Positions 37,401 to 49,400 of a stretch of 64,000 bases of DNA are shown piece by piece. Under the pieces are notes generated by a model, which made no database searches, was not told where the DNA came from, and was given only the letters and a program-made list of their open reading frames with translations. Position 1 is the first letter of the stretch, and every line of letters begins with the position of its first letter. The stretch comes from Chiridota heheva (lineage: Eukaryota > Echinodermata > Holothuroidea > Apodida > Chiridotidae): assembly GCA_020152595.1 (NCBI GenBank), contig JAIGNY010004478.1:1-64000 (forward strand), written 5' to 3'. The position numbers and the translations under genes are program-made.

Positions 37401-40400
37401 TTTGATTCAAATTTGTTAAAATAAATTAAAGTTGGTCTTTTTACATTCAGGGACAGTTTCTTTGACCTTACACCATTCCCAAACTGTTTTAATTTCATGG
37501 TTAATCAAGAGGGATGGAGGAACGGGGGTTTTAGTCTTGTAATCAGAATGCTGGTGTCATGAAAACAGAAAAATACAGTTTGTTAAACTAAAGTCATCTA
37601 GGTTGTTTAAATATAGAATAAATTCAAGGGTCTAAGCCAATTGATCACACCACAAGAAATATCCCTGCAATGAAGATGAACAATTATTAATTTTATATAG
37701 AGTTATTACGGTTGAGACAAATGATGAACCAATCATGGGCTACATCTCTAATAAATGCAATTCTCGTAAAAGAGTAGTATGATCAATAAATCAAAGGCCA
37801 AGTTTTCAAACAATGCAGTATTTGAATGTGTTATCTATTGTTATCAAAACCTTCAAAATGGCAAAAAAATGATAAGATATCTAATGCATGCAGAAGCTCA
37901 ACCTACATGTATATAATCTAAATTACAATGCTTGATTGTCCAGTACAGTGGTGGTCCTTACAAACATGTTTGTTTGTTTGTTTGATGAGGGCTTAGCGGC
38001 ACCACGAGAACGCGGGTCAAATTGTGCCTGAGAGGTCAGATCATTCTAGAGGTAGGAAGGAAAGAAAAGGGGGAGAATGAGAGAAATTTAAGAACAAAAG
38101 GTCAGAAAGCTGTGATTGAGAGGGGAGGTGCATGGTTGAAACAAAAACAAAGTAGAGAGGGGGTGGAAGAGGAGAATTAAATATGGTTGTAGAGGGAAGC
38201 ATGATGAAGGAAGGAACTAATTTTATCCAGAGGATTTTTTTGAAGAACTCGGCAGTTGAGTTGTGGGGAGTGAGGGAAGCTCTGGCCAGGTTGTACAGGG
38301 GCGAGCAAGGAGAACATGATGGATTGTGAGGGTGCAATGGCAATTGTTGCAGAGGTGTTGGGGGGAGCCAATAAGGAGGTGGGAGTGAGTGAGATGGGTG
38401 TGACCGATTCTAAGACGGGTAATATAAACGTTGTCGATACGAGAGAGGTTGTTGATGGTGGATTTGATCGGAATTGTGGGCTGGATGACATGGAGTTTGT
38501 TAACAATTTGGAAGTTCCATGAGGTTTGCCAGCGGTCACGAACAAGGGAAGCGATAAGCGGTTTGATGTCAGAAAGGGTTTTGGGAAAAGGGGTAGGGAT
38601 TTTGAGGAATCTGAGGCTGTGACATCACAACTAGTCTGATTTCAGTCGTTTCTACAGAAATGATACCGAACTTTAAACTTAAGTATCTCCTTAACAGAAT
38701 AAGATATTTGAATGCTTTCTTCACCATTTTGTTTCTTTGAAGTCCTCTTTCATATGAAATGAGCATGCTTGAGCACTGAACTAATCCTTTAAAATTGAAA
38801 ATGCTTTAAAATGGCCTAATTGTAGCGGATTCCAACTTTCAAAGTCAACAATCTACCTACCGGTTTTTGCTCATGCATGGTGGAAGAGGTATTATTTAAC
38901 TTGGTGGTTATAAACAACACACTTTTCCGACACAGTCAGAAAAATATGCCGCCATTTCTTAATTTAAAATGATTTTAGTGTGAAGATTATATTGTTTGCT
39001 AGTTTTGTGCAAATTTGATAACTCTTGTCTGTTACAGTAATTTGATTTTTGATGAAAGTAGTAATGTGTTCAAATTTGATAAGCTGCTTCGGTCAGTATT
39101 TTCAATTTCAAGTACCTTGATATTAGAAGCAATACACTATAATCTAAATTGCTTTCAAATGTATTAAGAAGCATGATATAAATAGCAACACCAAAATTTC
39201 GCTGAAAATTTAGAATTATTTATGATTTGTAAAAGTGTGGAGAATAAAAGATTGGTTGGAAGGATACTGTGGATGTGTGTAAATGTGTTGTATTAAACTT
39301 GTATTAAGTTGTATATAACTTCTTGATTGTCCCTCCCTCCCCACCACACCCCTCCAATTTGGTCATTTCATCCATGGAAAAGGGGAAGGCAGTTATAAGT
39401 CTTATTCCTAATAAGAATCGGACCACTTTAATGCTGGAAACTGCAGGTGAGCTGAATTCTTAACGTTGACTTAATTGCAGGAAAGTTTGAATCGATTTGA
39501 TTGATTCATTTCCACATTTATCATAATAATTTAACAACAAAGCTTTACATTCAGATAAAAGGATGATTGGTGGAGGAGGTCTGAACAATCTATTGCTTTT
39601 ACAAAGCAGACCTTTGTACAAAGAAACAAAGAAAGGAACATACAGTAAGATAATAAAAACTTATACAGGAAAAATACATATAGAATAGACTAATACCCCC
39701 ACCCCGCCCCCATTATATGATAGGCATATTATATACTGCCATGTTATTGTAACATGTAAACTAAGCCTACAATCCCCCTACAGAACCCAACAGCCTCCCT
39801 CCCACACACACGCACATACCTAAGGTCAATTACTAAGAAGGCAAAATAAGTGACTTAAGGTGCAGACAATTGACAATATAGTGTTTAATGATTATACAAT
39901 GAGTAAGTTTTTCAATTTCCTTTAAAAGACAGAAACTGATGGGTCTTTTTTCACCACAGTATCAAGATTGTAATTCCAACTTGCACACCTGAGAAGCTGA
40001 AGGACTTACTTTGAATGTCGGGGCGAATACTGTACAGATGCTTAGTAAAATGATCACAGATGTCTGAATTAAAGCTGAAGAGGCTGCATAGCAAATTAGG
40101 CAAAAGGTTGTATAATGGCTTTATCATGAATACATGAATAATTGGAATCTATAGATATTGAACAAAATGGGGATCTTCAGGTCTTTAAAAAAGCGGTGAG
40201 GTACGAGCTCTATAGTCTGATGATATGATTACACGAATAGCTTTGTTTTGGAGAATGAATAGGCAGGAAAGGTTAGTGGGGTGAGTATTACCCCATACAA
40301 TATTACCGTAAGACAAATGTGATCAAATAAGAGAATTATACAATGATATTAAATTCTTCTGTGGTACAAATTGGAGTTCTTCCAGAAAAATCCTCCGGAT

Positions 40401-43400
40401 AAAATTATCTCCTTCCATCATCATGCTTCCCTCTACAACCATATTTAACTCTCCTCTTTCACCCCCTCTCAACTTTTTTTTTTCTTTTCACCCATGCACC
40501 TCCTCTCTCGAACACAGCTTTCTGACTTTTGTTCTTGAATTTCTCTCATTCTACCCCTTTTTTTTTTTTTCTACCTCTAAAATGATCTGACCTCTCAGGC
40601 ACAATTTGACCCTCGTTGTCGTGGTGCCGTTAAGACCTCATCAAACAAACAAACAAAGTTACTTATTTCATACAGGATTTCTCTATCATTTTGGCAGTCT
40701 TGTTGCATAAAGTATTGATATGAAGCTTCCAATTAAGTTTGGGGTCAAGGTTAAGTCCAAGGAATTTAATAGAATTAGTTTGTTTTACAAAAGTGTAATC
40801 AATGCTATCCTAATCAATCTTAAGATCTTGAAACTTGTTGCAAAGTTGATAAAATAAATTAAAGTTAGTCTGTTTTACATTCAGGGACAGTTTCTTTGCC
40901 TTACACCATTCCCAAACTGTTTTAATTTCATGGTTAATCAAAGGGATGGAGGAACGGGGTTTACTAGTCTTGTAAAGAATGCTGGTGTCATCGGCAAACA
41001 GAAAAATACAGTTTGTTAGAACTAAGGAGTACAGTAGGTTGTTTAAATATAGAATAAATAACAAGGGTCTAAGAATGGAGCCCTGGGGCACACCACAAGA
41101 AATATCCCTCAATGAAGATGAACAATTGTTAATTTTAACAAGTTGCTTACGGTTGGACAAATGATCACGGAACCAATCATGGGCTACATCTCTAATACCG
41201 TAATGTAGAAGCTTACGTAAAAGAGTAGTATGATCAACAGTATCAAAGGCCTTAGTTAAATCCAAAACAATGCCTTCAGTGTATTCATTGTTATCAAAAC
41301 CTTTCAAAATAAAAATTATAGATATCTAATGCTGCTGAATATGTTGAGTACTTTTGGCGTTGGCGAAATTTAAACTAGTGGTCACATATAATATTATGCT
41401 TATTGAGGAAATTAATAGTTCTATTGTAAATAACTCTTTCAAAAATTTATGATATTGATGAGGGAACTGAAATAGGTCGGTAAATATTTAAAGTGGACGC
41501 CATCAGATTTGAAAATAGAAGTCACTCTTGGTAGTTTGGTTTGATCAGGAACAATCCCAGATGAAAGCGATAAATTAATGATATGACTTAGTGGGGTAGC
41601 AATAGTATTACTATTATTATGTCTAATTTTAATCAGGATACCATCATTGCCAAAAGCAGAATTCTTAGGTTACTTGTTGATAATTCTGATTATTTCAGAC
41701 AGATTAGTAGGTGAAAAAAATAACGAATGTGAATTGCTATTATTAGGAATAAAGTCATTGAAGTTAGAGATTTTCTTTGCAAGGTTTGGTCCAATTGTAG
41801 TAAAACAATCAGTAAAAACATTAGCAATTTCACAATGATCAGTAATAACATTCTTGTTGTGATTTATAGTCAATGTCAAAGATTTGTTTTGCTTTGAGCC
41901 AATTATGTTGTTGATTATTTGCCAAGTTTGATTCAAATTATGTTTATTATCTTCGAACATTTTTGCAAAATAGGACTTATTAGCTGCCCTAATAATACAA
42001 TACCTCTTAGTTTGTTTCTGTAAATGGTATGTTTAGCTTTTATTCTTGTGTGGGCTTACAAATATATGCTTTATAGAGTAAGCTTTTGTTTTAATGGAAT
42101 TTAGAATCCCTTTTGTTATCCATGCAGAGGCTCTGTGTTTACCCTTAATTTTGGTTTGTTTTAGCATACACGTATTATTGTGCAAGGAGGAAATGACATT
42201 AATAGATTTATCATAGGCACTATATTCACTTTAGTAAAACCATACAAGAAATACCAGTTTATAGCTTGTAAGTTTTTTGTCAAACTCATTCGTGCATTTA
42301 ACGGAGGTATCTCTCTTAAAATAAAATATATTTCTGCGAGTTATGATTGATATGTGCAAGTTGGAGTAGACTGCAAAATAGTCACTTATGTCACAAACAT
42401 TAATACTACTAGAAAGCTTAAGGCTTGAATCATTACATAATATATTATCAATGAGGTAGTGGAGTGGTCAGTTATTCTAGTTTGTTTCGAAATATGGGGT
42501 AGAAACGAGAAAGAATAGAGGTGATCAAGGGAATTGGTCACTTTTTTACCAATTCCTTATTGTAAAAGGTCTATGCCGAAAAGTTACTCTTTAAGCCTAC
42601 TCTGCACCTGACACTAGAGTTAATCCTGAAAACTCAGGTATGACAATTACCAACCCGACTTCCTGTTCAGTGTATTGTGTTCTCTCTCTAAACAATGATA
42701 GTTTATCTGCCAATCCCATGCACACCACAGCCAAGTAGCCCAAGGTTATTTGTGTGTATAAGATTACACAAATCCAGAGCTGAATAATCAAGGCACTTTT
42801 GTGATTGAAGTTACTCATTTTTGTTAAGTGTCTTAGTGGGAGAAGTTTGTTTTTAAACTGGTGATAAGAATAGCTGTGTATTATAATGCCTGAGGTAATG
42901 ATGTGCATTAACTGTGAATGATTGAAGGACAATTTTTCCTAAGAAAAGATACTGCTTCATGTCAGTATTAAAATCATCCATTAAAAGGCTTCAAGTGTAG
43001 GAAGAAGAATAAAAAGTGTGTGTCGTATGTCATCATGCCATTTTTGAAGATAAAGATCTGGAAAATACTAGTACAATTATATAGGTAGCTACAAACTACA
43101 CAACCAGAACTTTACTGTCTGCTGGGTTAGATTTTATTTGATATATCTGACACTGTCAGATGGCCAAGTATTACTTACTGTACATGTCAACAAAAATTAG
43201 GGGCCTCTATGAGAGGCACACTATTTTTACATTAACATTCTAGAAGTGCACCCTCTTTAAAAAATATCTCGTTTATACCTCAAGAAGCGAAAAGGAGATA
43301 TTCTTAGCACGACGTTCAAAGCGAGTTCAAAGGTTAGATATCGTGTTAACTTGGAAATAAAAAATAATACAATCCAATGTTTCTGATTGGTCTAAATATT

Positions 43401-46400
43401 TATACAATTACTAACAAGCCAATCAATTACCGCCATGGAGGTGACATCACTAGTATGTATCAGATTTATTGGTGATGGAGGAAGCAATTTTCTTGAGACG
43501 AGATTCCCCTTTTTAAAATGTTTAAAAAAATTTTTTTTAGAAGTCAAGGATAACATTTTCTTATGGCTCTCTTCTTCTGACTGTGGAGATTGAAGCTTCA
43601 TGAAGTAGCTTCTTCCATTTCTCCTTGTCTCTTGCAAAATCTGTCGCCTCCCTTCAACTATTTCACCCAAGCTCCTTCCTCTCTTTCCTAACTGTCATGC
43701 GAGTTGTTTTGGTCTTCCCCTTTTCCTGTTTCACTGTGGGGCCCACAACAATGCAATTTTGCATAATAATCATTATCTCTCCTTAGCACCTGCCCAATCC
43801 ATCTCCATCTTCTTGTAAAAATCATCTTACTAATTGGTATAACATTTTAGTGACTAGATATTTCTAATCATTAAACCTTAACATAAATTGTTCTCAGTCA
43901 ACCCCAGCAGCTCTCCACCTATGCACTCACGTTATTCAGGTACAACACAAAGATTAATGGGGAAGCCATATCAGTAGGTAAGTACTTCAGTTTTGCCGTT
44001 TCTTTTTCCTTTATAAATTTGATTTCTTTCAGAAAACACATTCTCATCTAAACACAGTGAATTTTCAGCAGAAATAAAGATCAAGGTCTGTTCGTTCATA
44101 TATTGTTAATTTACATCAAATGAAATGAAATTGAAAAAGATTGTAAACAGGCCATGTTTACCTGATTAGGATAAGATTTTGTAAAATATAAAAGCATTTT
44201 AGTAGATATTTAAGCAATGAACTATTTTAGCCCAGTGGTTAGGGCGTCGGATTTGTACTCCCAAGGTATCGGGATAGAATCGCAGCCAAGGCGCTGTGCC
44301 TGTCCTTTTGCAAGACACTTTTTTCCATTTGCTCCAGTTCACTCAGCTGTGAAATGAGTAACAGTTTCAGTTGGGGACTTAACCTGCGATGGACTGGTGT
44401 CCTATCCAGGGAAGTCAAGCACTCTCGCCTGCTAAGCACCATGGAAAGTGGGTATAAGAACCAGCTATATAAGCCCTCAATGCTTGATGACATTCAACTC
44501 TTATTGCCTCAGCATAGTCTGTAGACTTTCAAATCTGACCGTTACCGATAATCAAATTAAAAGAAAACAACTTTGAACTTACTTTCAATAAATTGGCTCA
44601 CACTGACAGGGAAAGACTTGTAAATATACAATGTAAGCTGTTTACATTGCCATTGATTTTATACTTCATCAAGTTTTTGAGAGAAATATCCAACTTTTCA
44701 TACTTATTAACTAATAGCGATTTCATGGTCAAATTGTGTTTATGGCTAGTTTTTGGTTTTTTGGGGGGTTTTTTTCTTCAAATTTACGATTGCTACAAAG
44801 ATTACAAAAGATGCTTCATAGTCTGACGTACTTCTAGGACGTAACCGGTTTATGTGCTTGTATTTGGCACTGATGAAAGTGCATTTTACATTGCATAAGA
44901 AGATTGCCTAGTGAACTCGATTCCAACTTGAACTGACTGCATTAATCATCATGAGAATTTGGTTTTGAATATTTAATTAGTAGCTTGAGAGCCTTGCAGG
45001 GAAAGTGAACTGCTTTATATATTATATTATATATTGAATATTCCAGTGCAAACCTAAAACATGAATAAGAAAAAAATTAAAGATAAAAGGTTCAAAACAG
45101 TAATTTTAATTCTCCTGTTTGTAGGTAAATTGCCGCGTGGTAAATGAATGAATTTTTGTAGACATTCTGTATTTTGGCACTATGTTAGGGTTTTGAAGGT
45201 TTCTGTTTGAACATGCTAGATGACTTTGTAATGTATTGTGTGAAGGATGGTTTTGTTCTTTGTTGATTTTTGTCGCCATTGCTATGAATTCCGATTTCAC
45301 CCTGTCATTTAAAATATCAGTAAGCATGGGATAATGTAAGTTAAGAATCTTTGAAGTTTAATAAAAACATTTCCTGATTTTGTCTTTGTCTTTCTGTAAG
45401 ATTAAATGATACCAAACGGGTACAGTATAAAGAAGATGCGATAAAATAACTGATTTAAAAAGATTAACTCTAGTATTAAGATTACAAAAAGATAGAATGT
45501 ATGATAAACTTGAAACAATAAAGTAAACTCTACCTAAAATTTTGGACACATGAAGGGGAAAAAGTCAGTTTATCATCAATACATACACCAAGATAATCAG
45601 TTTTTACACATTTTGCAACCTCTGAACCTTGAATAAATAATGTATGTTGTCTGATTTTGATTTCACGATATTATTTGACGTTTTTTTTTCAAAGCACATT
45701 TGCTTTGATTTCTTTGGGTTCAGCAACAAGTTCTTTTCATCACATTTTGACACAGTCTCATCAACAAATGACTGGTACTCCACTTGATCCTCATTTATGG
45801 AATTTTTAGCAATTTTACATAAAATAGCAGCATCATCGACATACTTTATCACAAATATTTTCGTTTCATCTTATTTCGTCGGTATAGATGGTAAAAAGTA
45901 CAGCAGATAGAGGGCCTCCCTGTGGTACACCTACATTGATTTCAGATTGTTCTGACAAACCTTTGTCCAGTTTAATTTGAAGAAACTGTGCCAAACATTG
46001 GATGAGCCACGGGTCTTTTATAAATATTGTCAAATCTTTAAGTAGGTAGTTTGGCAAGACCATATTGAAAGCACTTGAAAAATCAAGAAAAAGAAGTTTG
46101 ACATGGTCGTTTCTTTACAATTCAAATAAGTCACAATATCGTTAATTAAAACTAGTACAACATCTACACATGAAACACCCTTCTTATAAGCAAATTGATA
46201 CACATCTCCAAGTTGCTCTACACTTTCCATCAAACAAGGCAGTAATATTTTCTGTAGGCTATTAAAAGTGATACTAGCCAGATTAATTGGTCTAAAATCA
46301 TTTAAAGTTTGAGGTGTCTAATTTTGGGGACAGGAGTTGCAATGGCATTTTTCCACAATGAAAGAATTTTGTTGTTGGAGATAGTTTCCTGAAAAATTAA

Positions 46401-49400
46401 GGTAAATAATGGTGCTAAATCTTCACTTTGAAAATTTAAAAACCCACCAAGGAAGTTCTCCTTTTTTAACCTTTTTAAATTGACAAAATACAGAATCTAT
46501 ATTCATCTCAGATACACACACATCACCTGTGTATTCCGGCAGAGAAATGTTAATATCTTTATTGCGTGAGTGATTAAAACAGCCAAAATGTTTATTCAAA
46601 TCATCTCCCAAATTTTTATCAACACATACTTTACTGTTTTCATTTGAATTTCTAACAGTTTTTATCAAGCTCCAAAAAGAAACTAAATTTGCCTCTATGG
46701 GTCCGAAAGTTTCAATCAGCACATCAAGAACATACTTGTTAATATTGTTCTCTGAATCTTGTTTCTCAGACCTTTATTTTCATCCTCTATAGCTTTTTGT
46801 TTGTCTTTTACCAATTGAGCAATCCAGCTATCTGCTGGAGTTCGTTTAATCATATCTACCAGTTACAGTTTCTTAACGGTACACACTGTTCACCAACAAA
46901 ACCGATGTAAGATGAGATTACTTTGTAAATTTATCAAGGCTATCTGATGATGGCAAGGATATATGCAAGGAGGAACCTGCCATTTAGGGTACAGCCACAC
47001 CTTACCTCTCTCCTCCCTTGACTGTGGAGATTGAGGCTTCATGGAGTTACTTGTTCCATTTCTTCTTGTCTTGTTGGACATTCTGTCGCCTCCCTACAAT
47101 TATTCTAGCCAAGCTCCTCCCTCTCTTTCTTAACTGTCCTTCTCCAAGTTGTTTTTGGTCTTCCTCTTTTCCTGCTTTCCTCCAGGGCCCACGACAATGC
47201 AATTTTTGCATAATAATCATTTTCTCTCCATAGCACATGCCCAATCCATCTCCATCTTCTTGTATAAATTGTCTTGCTAATTGGTATTATCTGTGTTCTT
47301 TCATACCATTCATTATTGCTGATCTTCAATGGCCATCTTATTTTTATGATTTTCCTTAGGCAGTTCCTTTGAGATGTGTCCAATTAATTTTCCTCTGATT
47401 TCTTGAACTTCCAGGTTTCAGAGAGCCATAAAGTAACACTGATATAACATTGGTGTGAAAGATTCTAAGTTTGATTTTTCTCTTGTATATCTTTGAATTC
47501 CATATTTTACTAGGTTGTTGATATGTGGTCAGTGCTAAGGAAATTCTCTTTTTTATCGCATCTTCGGTGCCTCCATCTTTAGACAATGTTGTGCCCAGAT
47601 ATACAAACTTCTCCACATCTTCTAGCTCGTTATCTGATACAGTTATTGCTCTTCCGCTGTTGTTGTTCATCCTCATTGTCTTTGTCTTCATTTCATTCAT
47701 TTTCTGCCCAACATATTTTCCAATTTCATGAAGTGGAGATGTTTTCTTCTGTAGATTTTCCCGTGTGTTTGAAATTAAAGCAATATCATCTGCATAATCC
47801 AGATCTCCTAATGTTGTGTACATGTTCCATCTGATTCCAAGTCTATGGTTGTCTGTGGTTGCCTTCATAACCCAGTCTAGTGCTAGGATGAAGAGGAATC
47901 CTGACATTGCACATCCTTGCCTGACTCCTGTGTTGATAATGAACCAGTCTGATAATTTTCCATCAAATTCTACTGCGTTTACACTGTCTTGTTTTCTGAA
48001 CATTCAGAAAATATATAATGTATCAGAATTTTTTTTCTTTTTTAAAATCTAGATTTTTGGGACACAGCTGGTCAAGAGAGGTTCAGCTCCTTGCATCCTT
48101 CATATTACCACAAAGCCCATGCTTGTATAATGGTAAGTTGTAGGGGTAGCTTTATATTACCACAAAGCCCATGCTTGTATAATGGTAAGTTGTAGGGGTA
48201 GCTTTATATTACCACAAAGCCCATGCTTGTATAATGGTAAGTTGTAGGGGTAGCTTCATATTACCACAAAGCCCATGCTTGTATAATGGTAAGTTGCAGG
48301 GGTAGCTTCATATTACCACAAAGCCCATGCTTGTATAATGGTAAGTTGTAGGGGTAGCTTCATATTACCACAAAGCCCATGCTTGTATAATGGTAAGTTG
48401 TAGGGGTAGCTTCACATAACCACAAAGCCCATGCTTGTATAATGGTAAGTTGTAGTGGTAGCTTTATATTACCACAAAGCCCATGCTTGTGTAATGGTAA
48501 GTTGTAGGGGTAGCTTTATATTACCACAAAGCCCATGCTTGTATAATGGTTAGTTGCAGGGGTAGCTTAATATTACCACAAAGCCTATGCTTGTATAATG
48601 GTTAGTTGCAGGGGTAGCTTCATATTACCACAAAGCCCATGCTTGTATAATGATAAGTTGTAGGGGTAGCTTCATATTACCACAAAGCCCATGCTTGTAT
48701 AATGGTAAGTTGTAGGGGTAGCTTCATATTACCACAAAGCCCATGCTTGTATAATGGTAAGTTGCAGGGGTAGCTTCATATTACCACAAAGCCCATGCTT
48801 GTATAATGGTAAGTTGCAGGGGTAGCTTAATATTACCACAAAGCCCATGCTTGTATAATGGTAAGTTGTAGAGGTAGCTTCATATTACCACAAAGCCCAT
48901 GCTTGTATAATGGTTAGTTGCAGGGGTAGCTTAATATTACCACAAAGCCCATGCTTGTATAATGGTTAGTTGCAGGGGTAGCTTCATATTACCACAAAGC
49001 CCATGCTTGTATAATGGTAAGTTGCAGGGGTAGCTTAATATTACCACAAAGCCCATGCTTGTATAATGGTAAGTTGCAGGGGTAGCTTCATATTACCACA
49101 AAGCCCATGCTTGTATAATAGTAAGTTGCAGGGGTAGCTTAATATTACCACAAAGCCCATGCTTGTATAATGGTTAGTTGCAGGGGTAGCTTCATATTAC
49201 CACAAAGCCCATGCTTGTATAATGATAAGTTGCAGGGGTAGCTTAATATTACCACAAAGCCCATGCTTGTATAATGGTTAGTTGCAGGGGTAGCTTCATA
49301 TTACCACAAAGCCCATGCTTTTATAATGGTAAGTTGCAGGGGTAGCTTCATATTACCACAAAGCCCATGCTTGTATAATGGTAAGTTGCAGGGGTAGCAG

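Noticed and set aside
38177..38545. Pro/Ser-rich minus-strand frame that looks like a secreted protein
   Set aside because: It is a shadow frame of the LINE 3' fragment; the neighbouring frame carries the recognisable RIGHTHLTHS wording.
42597..42932. 111-residue minus-strand frame
   Set aside because: No motif, no codon bias visible, and outside the LINE E homology; treated as chance.
48133..49398. CRISPR-like array
   Set aside because: The units are contiguous with no unique spacers, derive from exon 4 of the adjacent gene, and the genome is eukaryotic.
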